Assembly: GCA_045564915.1 (NCBI GenBank)
Contig: JBJLGL010000012.1
Location: 62,001 to 126,000, forward strand
Direction: 5' to 3'
Source of the DNA: JAQWRV01 sp045564915
GTDB lineage: Bacteria > Pseudomonadota > Alphaproteobacteria > Rhodospirillales > Rhodospirillaceae
Length of the DNA: 64,000 bases
Part shown: one piece after another, positions 1 to 8,684 of the stretch
How the letters are laid out: each line of letters opens with the position of its first letter
How positions within the stretch are numbered: the first letter of the stretch is position 1
Made by a program: the position numbers and the translations under genes
Notes under the pieces: model-generated
Seen by the model: only the letters and a program-made list of their open reading frames with translations
What the model was told of the DNA's origin: nothing
The model's database searches: none

Positions 1-2027
1 GTAATGCTGCTGCCGGTGCTATTATTGTCACCACGAAAAAGCCAGGGGACACATTTGAAGGAGAGTTCAAATTCTCCGGAGCCAATGACGATAGTTATTA
101 TGCCTCAGCTTATATGGGTGGTCCTGTTGGCGATAACGTTGCTGGTAGCCTTCAAGTGGATTGGCGCGATACTGATGGCTTTTATGTCAATGAGACTGTA
201 AATCAGAAAAATGTAGATGACTTTGAGAACTTCAATGTTTCTGGACGTATGGTTCTAGACACATCTGAAACATCTTCTCTTGATATTAAGGCACGTTATG
301 GCGAAGTAGATGCAGCTTCAATTTCTTTTAACGCTGCATTCGCCGCTAGTTTTCTAGCCGACCTATTTGGGAATCCGCTGCTTTTTGAAGACGTCAACAC
401 TCACAACTTTCAGTTCGTAAACAATCTTGATCCGTACAACGATCAAAAGAGTATTGAAGTGTCCGCAAAGTACGATGCCGAGTACGATTGGGGTTCTTTG
501 ACAGCTTGGGCCTTATACTCGGATATTGAAAACAGCTTTGCCGCTGACGGAACATCTGGTGCGTTCGGCTTCTTCTTTCAGGAACCAAGCTGTATTGGGA
601 GTATAAATTCCCTAAATGCAGCCGGTGTCACATTGCCCGGTCCACAATTCCTAGGACCAACTGCCGCCTCATCCATTCTTGGTCCGTACACCGCGACTAA
701 CTGTGACGGTACACAATACCAAGAACGCTTTCAGGACGACATCAGCTTCGAGATCCGTCTGGCATCACCGGCAGACCAAGAGGTCCGATGGCTTTTGGGT
801 GCATACTTCCTAGATCTCAATCGGCGTGTCGGCGTAAATACTGGGGTCGAAGATGTAACAACGATTATTCCCAGGTTATTTATCCCTGCGGGACAGCCAA
901 ACGCTACGGATCAGTTGGTCCACGATGCATTTGATTCCAAGGTTTATGCTCTGTTTGGCAACATCGCTTATGATGTTAACGATGATGTCGAGTTGTCTGT
1001 CGCCCTCCGCTATGACAGAGAAGAACGGCAAACCAGGAGCCTAGTGCCAACGGATGCCCGCTCTACTTATATCGACTTTAATCCAGCTGATGGCTTCCAG
1101 GGCGGTGATCCGATCAATCCAGGCCTAAACCCCGCGATTAATCCAGCTGGTGTGATTGCCGATCAAAAGCGGACATTCGAAGAACTCCAACCAAAAATCA
1201 GTTTGTCTTGGGACGTTGGAGCGGAAACTACCCTGTTCGCAAATTGGGGTATCGGCTTTAAATCGGGTGGATTTAACAACGCAGGGTCCAAGGCTACCAT
1301 TGACCTATTCATTAACAACTTCCTTGGCACCAGCGTAGGTATTGAAGACGCTTTCCGTGAAGAGACCTCGAGCGCGTTTGAAGTTGGCTTTAAAGGAAGC
1401 TACCTGGATGACCGTTTGACCGTTGAAGGTGCAGCATACAACGTCAGCGTAGACGACATGCAATTCTTTGAGTTCTTTGTTGGGGCCTTTGGTCTTCTAC
1501 GGATTGTGAATAATATTGACGATGTCACGATCCAAGGTCTCGAATTTGCAGCTAATGCGCTTGTTTCCGAAAACTTCAGTATCTACGGTGGCTTCAACGT
1601 CATTGATAGCGAGATCAAAACCAACAGAGTTCGCCCGGATACCGTGGGAAATAAAGCACCTTACACCGCCGACTATACCATTAACGCCGGTATACAGGGC
1701 GATTTCCCGATCACAGATGACATTGAAATCGTTGGCCGGTTTGACTATAGCCGAGTTGGTCCAACCTGGTTTCATACTGTTCAAAACCAAGATCAGACTT
1801 CACTGTTCGGACCAGCCAACTACGGTAAAACCCAGCGTAACGCCTATGATACAGTTGATCTCCGGATCGGTATTGAATCGGCTAATTGGGCAATAACTGG
1901 ATTTGCCAAGAACCTACTTGATGAGAAATACCTTGAAGAGGTTATTCCAGCACCGCAGTTCGGTGGATCATTTATCCATCCAGGCGCCAAAGCCCGTTAC
2001 GGTCTGGAAGTGTTGTATCGCTTCTAA
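1..2027 (+). CDS. TonB-dependent receptor, 5'-truncated by window edge
   Basis: Outer-membrane TonB-dependent receptor that would import an unidentified large or scarce substrate using proton-motive energy passed on by TonB. The reading frame is open from base 3, so the true start lies outside the window; the visible part begins at the end of the plug domain (AAAGAIIVTTKKPGD, the usual plug end) and continues through about 640 residues of beta-barrel. The barrel ends in YGLEVLYRF, with the terminal aromatic residue expected for BAM-dependent insertion. A strong terminator follows at once. The next genes are on the opposite strand and a second receptor lies at 3.8-6.0 kb. The substrate cannot be read from the sequence. 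Family assignment is secure. Confidence 0.93.
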   Translation, partial: NAAAGAIIVTTKKPGDTFEGEFKFSGANDDSYYASAYMGGPVGDNVAGSLQVDWRDTDGFYVNETVNQKNVDDFENFNVSGRMVLDTSETSSLDIKARYGEVDAASISFNAAFAASFLADLFGNPLLFEDVNTHNFQFVNNLDPYNDQKSIEVSAKYDAEYDWGSLTAWALYSDIENSFAADGTSGAFGFFFQEPSCIGSINSLNAAGVTLPGPQFLGPTAASSILGPYTATNCDGTQYQERFQDDISFEIRLASPADQEVRWLLGAYFLDLNRRVGVNTGVEDVTTIIPRLFIPAGQPNATDQLVHDAFDSKVYALFGNIAYDVNDDVELSVALRYDREERQTRSLVPTDARSTYIDFNPADGFQGGDPINPGLNPAINPAGVIADQKRTFEELQPKISLSWDVGAETTLFANWGIGFKSGGFNNAGSKATIDLFINNFLGTSVGIEDAFREETSSAFEVGFKGSYLDDRLTVEGAAYNVSVDDMQFFEFFVGAFGLLRIVNNIDDVTIQGLEFAANALVSENFSIYGGFNVIDSEIKTNRVRPDTVGNKAPYTADYTINAGIQGDFPITDDIEIVGRFDYSRVGPTWFHTVQNQDQTSLFGPANYGKTQRNAYDTVDLRIGIESANWAITGFAKNLLDEKYLEEVIPAPQFGGSFIHPGAKARYGLEVLYRF

Positions 2028-2048
2028 GAAAAGGTAAACGTAAGAAAC

Positions 2049-2083
2049 AAAACGGCGGTCCAGTTTGGGCCGCCGTTTTTTTT
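2049..2083 (+). terminator. Rho-independent terminator after the first TonB receptor
   Basis: AACGGCGG at 2051-2058 pairs with CCGCCGTT at 2070-2077, with extra G-C pairing towards the loop, and is followed by a run of eight T. It lies 24 nt after the receptor stop codon and probably also limits transcription from the convergent methyltransferase gene. Confidence 0.9.
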
Positions 2084-2102
2084 CTCATAACACTTATGCT
2101 AT

Positions 2103-3293
2103 TTATGCGCGCTTATAACCAATAACGTTACGGGTAGTATCCGTGCGCCCAGCTGGGCCATTCTCATCGACCTCAAAACCGGCATCGCGCATAGCCTGTG
2201 CCATATCCAGGTCATAGTATTCCATCCACCACACTTCGTGATTCCACCGGTAGTTACGCCAGGCATTATACTTTGCAAGAGCGTTATTGCGTGGTTGATT
2301 GCCAGTATAGCTGTCGAGCGGGTAGAATACGCCTCCAGGCCGGAGAACCCGATAGGCCTCTTTGGCGAGTTCACGAACCTTGTCGGCAGGCATTTCATGC
2401 ACGAGCAAATTATTAGTGACTAGGTCAAAGTAGTTATCCGGGAACTGAGTCTGTTCTGAGAGACCTTGGACATAATTTATATTCATATGATGCTCGACAG
2501 AACGCATATGCGCAAAACGCAGCATCGGTGCAGCTATGTCGTCGCCCCAGACTTCAGCGTTTGGGAACATACGCTTTAGCACCATAGTAAACTGGCCGCC
2601 ACTGCAGCCCTGATCGAGCACACGATTAACTTTACCATCAGCCGGCTGCGGCATAGCGCGTGACCAGGAGACCTGCAGATTATCCTGGTAGTTGCCATTG
2701 GGAAAAACTACGTTCTGGCCGTGGTAGTAGATATAACCTGCAAATCGATCACCTACATATCCACCTGGTTGAATGTGTATTTCATACTTTGCATAGTCCG
2801 GTATGAAGATATCTGGCTTGATCTCAAGGCTACCAGGTCCCTGCTTCTCGGCAGACGTTAGCTCCTCTAGATAAAATTCAGCATTCTTGTCGTAGACAGC
2901 TTTGATTTCGCGCCACATAATTTCCTGGGTACGCTCCCAATTGTGCAGATCAAGCGCAATTAGTGGGTCTGAGGCAAAGAGCGCCACGGCTTCATCAAGC
3001 GGTAGATCATCAGACGGCTTGAGCCCATTTTCCCGAAGCAACTTAAACGCCTGTTTCATTGCTGAGCGATGCAGCGACTTATACATCCAAACTCGATATC
3101 CAGTATGAAAATCAAGGCCACTCTCAACATTAAGGCTGGGCAACCGTTCAAATAATCCGACAGAACCGCGTGGTTCAATGTCTAGATCTAGACCATCAGC
3201 TTTTATAGCATCCCAAGCCATAGCTTTCGCTAGCGGTGTTCCCGACAGAGCTGTAGCTGCGGTAGATGCAAAAAGGGTTCTGCGATTCATCAT
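2103..3293 (-). CDS. SAM-dependent class I methyltransferase with Tat-like export signal
   Basis: The C-terminal half is a class I SAM methyltransferase domain: motif I VLDQGCSGG at about residues 225-233, acidic ribose-binding D251/D252, then the post-motif region with NYFDLVTNNLLVHEMP and the late motif RVLRPGG. The N-terminus is NRRTLFAS followed by a hydrophobic alanine-rich stretch and an AKA cleavage-like site at 22-24, resembling a twin-arginine export signal. Residues 40-220 resemble nothing I recognise. AGGAGA lies about 9 nt before the chosen first ATG; a second ATG follows directly. It is probably cotranscribed with the small gene at 3342-3677 (48-nt gap). Substrate unknown. A periplasmic SAM enzyme would be unusual, so the signal may instead be a degenerate or anchoring sequence. 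Confidence 0.8.
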   Translation of the reverse strand: MMNRRTLFASTAATALSGTPLAKAMAWDAIKADGLDLDIEPRGSVGLFERLPSLNVESGLDFHTGYRVWMYKSLHRSAMKQAFKLLRENGLKPSDDLPLDEAVALFASDPLIALDLHNWERTQEIMWREIKAVYDKNAEFYLEELTSAEKQGPGSLEIKPDIFIPDYAKYEIHIQPGGYVGDRFAGYIYYHGQNVVFPNGNYQDNLQVSWSRAMPQPADGKVNRVLDQGCSGGQFTMVLKRMFPNAEVWGDDIAAPMLRFAHMRSVEHHMNINYVQGLSEQTQFPDNYFDLVTNNLLVHEMPADKVRELAKEAYRVLRPGGVFYPLDSYTGNQPRNNALAKYNAWRNYRWNHEVWWMEYYDLDMAQAMRDAGFEVDENGPAGRTDTTRNVIGYKRA

Positions 3294-3341
3294 AGCTTAT
3301 TTCTCCTCTTCTTACTCGAAGTAGGTAAAACAGATTAGAAA

Positions 3342-3677
3342 CTAATACTTCAACTTGGCGTCCACAGGAATATCCCCATGCCGTGCCAACACATCATAAA
3401 TTCTTGCAATAAATTCATCCCGCTCCTGTTCCCAGGCTGCTGCGACCTCAGGGGTTGGAATATATTTTTCAATCATTTCTGTCGTTACAGCACCGTTTGC
3501 CGTAAGAAGTTGCTCAATCGTCATGAGGCGGCGCCGTGTAGTCCACATTTCCGCCCCCATATTGATAATTGCTGTAACGATATTATCAGTCATTAAGTCC
3601 TTGAGAAGGATGGACCGATCTGTATCGGACTTAAAGAAATCCGTGGCGTAACCGTTTTCTCTTTTCAAATCAGACAT
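3342..3677 (-). CDS. Unknown small protein upstream of the methyltransferase
   Basis: A 111-residue soluble, mostly helical protein with no signal peptide, no membrane segment and no motif I recognise. It has an acidic C-terminal half (WEQERDEFIARIYDVLARHG) and a basic patch TTRRR near the middle. Two start codons are possible: the ATG at 3683 directly abuts GGGAA, while the ATG at 3677 has the same purine stretch at a proper 6-nt distance, so I chose 3677. It is the first gene of a two-gene minus-strand unit with the methyltransferase, and a terminator separates it from the upstream TonB receptor. A role as partner or substrate-handling subunit of the methyltransferase is only inference. Confidence 0.65.
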   Translation of the reverse strand: MSDLKRENGYATDFFKSDTDRSILLKDLMTDNIVTAIINMGAEMWTTRRRLMTIEQLLTANGAVTTEMIEKYIPTPEVAAAWEQERDEFIARIYDVLARHGDIPVDAKLKY

Positions 3678-3765
3678 AGCCATTTCCCGTATTTACCACA
3701 GGAAATTCTACACCTCTCACAGAAATTGGCAAAGATGAGCTGACACAATTTCGTCAGGTGCACAA

Positions 3766-3799
3766 ATAAAAACCGGGTGATCCAATGGACCACCCGGTT
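3766..3799 (-). terminator. Rho-independent terminator after the second TonB receptor
   Basis: Read on the minus strand, AACCGGGTGGTCC pairs with GGATCACCCGGTT across a short loop and is followed by TTTATTTG. The stem is 13 bp with one mismatch. It lies 24 nt after the receptor stop codon, so the genes at 3.7-2.1 kb need their own promoter, presumably in 3678-3765. Confidence 0.88.
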
Positions 3800-3822
3800 A
3801 ATGTCCAATCCAAAAGGATTAT

Positions 3823-6045
3823 CTAGTTGAAGCGGAACTTAAGACTAAGACCCCAACGCATGGGATCATTGATGAAACGCGCATCGAGGAAATCAGTTGT
3901 TATATAACGTTCATCCAAGCAATTCTTACAGGTGAGCTGAACTCCCCAATCTCCATCCTCATGATCCCAAGTTAGTGTAGCATTGACAGTCTCAAAACCG
4001 GGGTTGAACGAGTCTCCTGGGTTTTGTCCAGACATCCAGTAATCATCTGTACTCTGAATATCAGCAGCAAGAGTAACATCGCCTCTTAGCTCATCGACAT
4101 ACTGGGTGTAATCAAACCCAGCTTGTATGGTGCTCTCAGGCGCTCTTTGCGGAACCGTCACGCCCAAGATAAATCCGCTGGCAGCTGCGCCAGGGGTAAT
4201 TTTGGTATACTTGGCATCCTGCAAGCCAATATTGGCGTATATATTAAAACCCTCAGCTACTTGTGCTGCTAGCTCAATCTCCGCACCTTGGACATTAAGG
4301 GCACCGGCATTATTAGTAACGAATGTCGGTGCTTCGCCAGGGGCAGGCTGGAACGCCAACGCAGGCAACTGGAGATCGCTATATGTGACATCGAACAGCG
4401 TAACATTCGTCCGAAAACGATTGTCCAACCATTCAGCTCGGGTACCAGCTTCATATGACCAGACGGTTTCTTCGTTAAACCGAGTCATTAGGCGTGCTTG
4501 CCCGGCACGACCATTCCACCCACCAGATTTAAATCCACGCGTAGCTGATGCAAAAAGCATCACGTCGTCGGTGGCCTGATAACTTGCAGCAAAGCGTGGC
4601 GTCCATTGAATCGCGGTGACTTGATCTGGGATTGATGCAGCCCGGATATCGTCTAGATCGAACGCCGCGCCAAAAGCATTATCGTGGCGATAGGCGGGAA
4701 TAGTCTTCCTTTCGTCCGTCCATCTCACACCAGCGGTCAGGGTAAGATTGTCAACAACTTCATAGTCACTCTGAACATACCAAGCAAAGCTCTCAGTATC
4801 ATTTTCCATGAAATTGTCGTTAAGCACGAGAGGGTCACCAAATGGTGCGAACAAGAAAGAGGTTTCAAAACGGCTCGTATTGTCCTCTTTCATATAGAAA
4901 ATACCACTTACGTAGCTTAGACGCCCGTCCAATGCATCACCAGTAATTTTGAACTCCTGGCTGAACATGTTGTGATCGCCTGCATTGGACAGCGGAAGGT
5001 CGGGAGCACGCGCAAACAAAGGACTGACAAAATTGTGATCAAGTTGGCGGTACCCTGTGATTACACCGAGGCTGAAACTATCCAGGTCGATGACAAGATT
5101 TGAGTACACGTCAACGCCTTTGGTTTCGTTGGCCGTACAATTATTACGCAACCACTGAAGTGGTCCATCACCAGTCTTACAATTGTCAAGGAAAACAGCG
5201 TTGAACCTGCCGCTACCATATAGCCATGGACCATCGGAACCGGCAGAATTATTGGTGTTCGAGGCCACCGGGTCGACAGCAGATTGAAGGTTCTGGTGGT
5301 CTTGTGTGCTCCAGTTGACCGACATATCCCATGTTACGTTATCAGATGGTAGCGCCCTGATCGCGGCACGTAGTCCGAGAGCTTCTGAGAAATTATACTT
5401 CTCACCATCTACAATACTTTCTTGCCACCCATCGTCCTCTTTGAAAAAAGCAGAAAACTTAGTAAGCAACTTGTCATTCACCGGAATGTTAATACTACCC
5501 TTCATACGAATTTCGTTGAAACGGCCATATCCCAATTCAGCGCGAGCCTCAAACTCATCCCCTGGCTTCTTGGTTACTATATTAACCGCACCACCTGTGG
5601 TGTTGCGGCCGAACAAAGTACCTTGTGGTCCGCGCAACACTTCCATGCGCTCGATCTCAACCAATTCAAGGTTATTAGCATTTTGGCGGGGATTTGCTAT
5701 TTCATCCACGTAAGTCAAAACGGGGGGGTCGAATGTGGCGAGTGATTCCGTAGATCCAATTCCACGAAGCCAATAAGCAAGAGAGGCCCCTAACGTGACG
5801 TTATTGTAGGCAATTAACAAGGGTACTTGCCGACCAAGGTCCATAGTTTCCGTGATAGCGCGGCGTTCCATCTGAAGCGCGGAAAGGGCCGTTACAGCTA
5901 CAGGTGTCGTCTGCAGGTTCTGTTCACGCCGTTCAGCAGTAACAATTATTTCCTCGAGAGTTACCTCCTGCGCTCCGGCGCTGTTCAAGCTTGCTGCGGA
6001 AGCAAGCACCGCCACCGTCAGAGAAAGTTTCTTCTTGAATGTCAT
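3823..6045 (-). CDS. TonB-dependent receptor
   Basis: Complete outer-membrane TonB-dependent receptor of 740 residues. In order: signal peptide (MTFKKKLSLTVAVLAS to about residue 26, AGAQ end), TonB box region EEIIVTAERREQNLQ, plug domain with GPQGTLFGRNTTGG, then a 22-strand-type barrel. The C-terminus is GLSLKFRFN, so the usual terminal F is followed by one N. The frame also allows a TTG start at 6057, but the ATG at 6045 has GGGGG 6 nt upstream and begins a proper signal peptide. Two cysteine pairs (CKTG...NNC, CKNC) may form surface-loop disulfides. The substrate is unknown; the neighbouring methyltransferase unit and second receptor hint at one uptake locus. Confidence 0.94.
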   Translation of the reverse strand: MTFKKKLSLTVAVLASAASLNSAGAQEVTLEEIIVTAERREQNLQTTPVAVTALSALQMERRAITETMDLGRQVPLLIAYNNVTLGASLAYWLRGIGSTESLATFDPPVLTYVDEIANPRQNANNLELVEIERMEVLRGPQGTLFGRNTTGGAVNIVTKKPGDEFEARAELGYGRFNEIRMKGSINIPVNDKLLTKFSAFFKEDDGWQESIVDGEKYNFSEALGLRAAIRALPSDNVTWDMSVNWSTQDHQNLQSAVDPVASNTNNSAGSDGPWLYGSGRFNAVFLDNCKTGDGPLQWLRNNCTANETKGVDVYSNLVIDLDSFSLGVITGYRQLDHNFVSPLFARAPDLPLSNAGDHNMFSQEFKITGDALDGRLSYVSGIFYMKEDNTSRFETSFLFAPFGDPLVLNDNFMENDTESFAWYVQSDYEVVDNLTLTAGVRWTDERKTIPAYRHDNAFGAAFDLDDIRAASIPDQVTAIQWTPRFAASYQATDDVMLFASATRGFKSGGWNGRAGQARLMTRFNEETVWSYEAGTRAEWLDNRFRTNVTLFDVTYSDLQLPALAFQPAPGEAPTFVTNNAGALNVQGAEIELAAQVAEGFNIYANIGLQDAKYTKITPGAAASGFILGVTVPQRAPESTIQAGFDYTQYVDELRGDVTLAADIQSTDDYWMSGQNPGDSFNPGFETVNATLTWDHEDGDWGVQLTCKNCLDERYITTDFLDARFINDPMRWGLSLKFRFN

Positions 6046-6529
6046 CGCAACCCCCAATTTGTAGAAGCTATTAACTGTAATACTGCATGACCCTGCTATT
6101 TAGGGCTGGCTGAAAGACTTAAACTAAAACCAGCTACCTCTGTAACATCTACCACCCACCGTTGGTATGGATCACTTTCTCATGCAGCGTCGATTTAAGT
6201 CTAGTGTTGCAAAATAATCACTAAAACATATTACCTAAGTCATTGATATAATTAATATTTAGTTTTCCAGGATAGCGCTTACCGCAATATTCGCTCTCCG
6301 TGGCTACCTAGCACTGACGGTCGCACCCCATAATTAGTGATTAGCGCAAGCAAGGCTAACACTTAACCCCATGAAAATTATATTTGGGGACCTATTAAAA
6401 AAAGCGTCTCCAGTATGAGAAACTATTAGTGATCTAGCGTTTTAGTCCCTTTTATCTGTCAAACCATTGTGGACAGCAGAAAATATACGATAGGATTGCT
6501 AGATTGTTCTCTACACCTGGAGAAAAACC
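6046..6529. other. Intergenic region between divergent genes
   Basis: About 480 bp between the divergently transcribed receptor and the TPR gene. No coding sequence or known RNA was recognised. It contains the 8-mer TTAGTGAT at 6334-6341 and 6426-6433 and its complement at 6217-6224. An RBS-like GGAGAAAAACC precedes the TPR gene. Promoters for both flanking genes must lie here but none is clear enough to place. Confidence 0.5.
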
Positions 6530-7030
6530 ATGCGTTCTTTTATAATTTGCGTTTCCGCAGCATTGGTTTTTTTGTTAACCGGACCGGGGCCTGCGCATAC
6601 CCAAATGTTTTCGGTCGGTAACAGCCTAGTAAATGAAGCCGCCCACGCCCTGGATCGGGGAAGGTGGGACAAAGGTGTAAGTCTAGCGCGTCAGGCTTTG
6701 AAATCAGGTGAACTAACTGTGGTCAATGTGCCAGCTGCACTGAACAATCTTTGTATTGGTTTGACAGGACAGGGCCATTATGACGAGGCCCTTGATACTT
6801 GTAATCAAGCCATCGACAAGAGACCACGCGAATGGAGTTTTTACAACAACCGCGCTAATGTTTGGTTTCACCAAGCTCAGTATAATCAAGCACTTATAGA
6901 CTACTACAAGGCACTTACCTTTAGTCCCGGTGACGATGTGTTAATCACTAACATCAGTCTGACTTTAAGGAAGCGCAAAGAGTTGTCTGAGGCCATTGGG
7001 AGTCAGCGCGGGGTCGAACGGGAAAGCTAA
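6530..7030 (+). CDS. Secreted TPR-repeat protein
   Basis: A 166-residue protein with a signal peptide (residues 1-25, hydrophobic AALVFLLTGPGPAHTQ) and about three tetratricopeptide repeats: the segments starting near residues 33, 66 and 100 show the TPR pattern, for example GHYDEALDTCNQAIDKRP and AQYNQALIDYYKALTFSP. TPRs mediate protein-protein contacts; this one should act in the periplasm. RBS GGAGA precedes the ATG. The next gene on the same strand is 68 nt away and functionally unrelated as far as can be seen. No specific partner can be named. Confidence 0.8.
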   Translation: MRSFIICVSAALVFLLTGPGPAHTQMFSVGNSLVNEAAHALDRGRWDKGVSLARQALKSGELTVVNVPAALNNLCIGLTGQGHYDEALDTCNQAIDKRPREWSFYNNRANVWFHQAQYNQALIDYYKALTFSPGDDVLITNISLTLRKRKELSEAIGSQRGVERES

Positions 7031-7098
7031 GTTCGAATTTCTTATGAGCTAAAAGCAGCCGACCACAAGTTCAGCAAACCCCTGAGGTTACAAACCAG

Positions 7099-7701
7099 AT
7101 GTGCGCCCGCTATGAAATCAAAGCGTCCAAACAGAAAATAATAGAGCGGTTTGGACCAATCACTAATCCACTTTCTTTAGGAGATTTCCAAACCAAAAAT
7201 GAAGTAAGTCCAACAGACAAAGTGCCTATTATTGGCTTTGGTGGAACGTCCACATTACTACAATGGGGCATCTCCGTGGACTGGCAAGTACAACCGATCA
7301 TTAATGCTAGAATCGAAACCTTAACAGAAAAACCAACGTTTCGGCCATTACTGGAACAGCGAATACTTATTCCGGCAACGGCTTATTTTGAATGGCGTAA
7401 AGAGGGAAAGTTGAAGATCAAGACTCGGATCGCATTAAAGGATAGTGATCTGTTCGCTATAGCGGGTATTCGACAAAGAGAACATTGCGTCATTCTCACC
7501 TGCGCTTCTTGCAGCTCTGTTCAGCATATCCATAACCGGATGCCAGTTCTATTATCCTCATCCTTGGAATCTGAATGGTTAAACACGGATAGGCCTTTCC
7601 ATGCACTCGCACACAAGCTAAAGCCTTACTCGGGCCCCTTGGAGTATACAGAAACAGGCACGGAACAAAATTTACACAGAGATTTATTCCACCAAACTTA
7701 A
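7099..7701 (+). CDS. SRAP/YedK (HMCES-family) abasic-site-processing protein
   Basis: Member of the SOS-response-associated peptidase family, which covalently traps abasic sites in single-stranded DNA through the N-terminal cysteine after Met removal. The active-site set is visible: Cys2 (MCARYE; most members have MCGR), N69 in NARIET, E98 in the AYFEW motif, and H145 in IHNRMP. At 200 residues it is a little shorter than the usual 220-230. It follows the TPR gene and is convergent with the universal stress protein gene (12-nt gap). No LexA box was identified upstream, so SOS control is not shown. Family assignment is firm; the Gly-to-Ala change at position 3 is notable but conservative. Confidence 0.9.
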   Translation: MCARYEIKASKQKIIERFGPITNPLSLGDFQTKNEVSPTDKVPIIGFGGTSTLLQWGISVDWQVQPIINARIETLTEKPTFRPLLEQRILIPATAYFEWRKEGKLKIKTRIALKDSDLFAIAGIRQREHCVILTCASCSSVQHIHNRMPVLLSSSLESEWLNTDRPFHALAHKLKPYSGPLEYTETGTEQNLHRDLFHQT

Positions 7702-7713
7702 CGCACGGCAGAT

Positions 7714-8583
7714 TCAATGGCACATGAGAACGGGCAGAATCGCATGTTCCATTACATAGCCTGTAACACTTCCCAACATTAGCTGACGCAGCTTAGACCG
7801 GGTGTAAGCGCCCATCACTAGCATATCTGCTCCTGAGTCCCGGGCAGCGAACAATAGAGAGCGCCCCGTCCGCACTTCTCTAGGCAGAACCTTGGAAATT
7901 ACAGTCTTGATACCATGTCGCGTAAGATGAATATCGAGGTCTTCAGTCCCAGCGTACCATTCTTCTTCTTCGACCCTGAGCACGGTTACTTCCTTTGCTG
8001 AGGCCAGAAGTGGGACTGCGGCCTGAACAGCACGGGTAGCCTCAGTACTACCATTCCAGAAGACTGCCATCTTCTCGATTGGACCTGACGAGGGAGCTGT
8101 TTCTTTCTGCACAGGCGGTGCCGCAATGACAGCCCTACCACTCTGCATTAAGGCTGCATTGAGAGTCATTAGAGATGCAGTTTCATTGTCTGAAGTCGGC
8201 CGGTTGACAACAATCAAATCTGCTCGACAACCGCGCAAAGCAACCACTTGCTCTTCAGCACCGGCTTCCTCCATCCAGGCAACGCCAAATCCATCGGGTG
8301 CAATCCCATTGACATTTTCTTCTGCTAAGACCCGATCAAACATTTGGCGTGTGACACTAGCTCTTTGTCCTGCCTCACGCTCGGCAACGCTCATCATTTC
8401 ATCAACCATCGCCCCAGACATCGCCTCACCAACCAGTGGCAATGCTGCAGTTGGGTCTGCCAACACATGCATCGCATCAACATGGCATCCCAACTGCCGC
8501 CCGATACGTATTGCCACCTGCAAACAAGCTGCACCCGACGACGGGTCTCCAACCACAGCGAGTATACCCTTAACAGTTGACAT
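7714..8583 (-). CDS. Universal stress protein, tandem UspA domain
   Basis: A 289-residue cytoplasmic protein made of two UspA-like halves. The C-terminal half has the nucleotide-binding signature MGAYTRSKLRQLMLGSVT (G-2x-G-9x-G(S/T) type), so ATP binding is likely there; the N-terminal half starts with the beta strand GILAVVGDPSSG and lacks the full signature. The frame extends upstream to 8637, but the ATG at 8583 is preceded by GAGGGAG at good spacing and starts the typical Usp strand, so I chose it. Single gene, convergent with the SRAP gene. UspA-family proteins contribute to survival under starvation or oxidative stress; the specific trigger here is unknown. Confidence 0.88.
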   Translation of the reverse strand: MSTVKGILAVVGDPSSGAACLQVAIRIGRQLGCHVDAMHVLADPTAALPLVGEAMSGAMVDEMMSVAEREAGQRASVTRQMFDRVLAEENVNGIAPDGFGVAWMEEAGAEEQVVALRGCRADLIVVNRPTSDNETASLMTLNAALMQSGRAVIAAPPVQKETAPSSGPIEKMAVFWNGSTEATRAVQAAVPLLASAKEVTVLRVEEEEWYAGTEDLDIHLTRHGIKTVISKVLPREVRTGRSLLFAARDSGADMLVMGAYTRSKLRQLMLGSVTGYVMEHAILPVLMCH

Positions 8584-8684
8584 AATCCGTTTTTCTCCCT
8601 CTTCGGATAACAGCAAGAAAGTGATGGTAACAGTCAATTAGCAAAAGACCACAAGCTTTGCTGATAACATTAGGACAAAAAATC

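Noticed and set aside
2099..2398. Second minus-strand frame inside the methyltransferase gene
   Set aside because: It is a shadow of the real gene in another frame, with no ribosome binding site or motifs.
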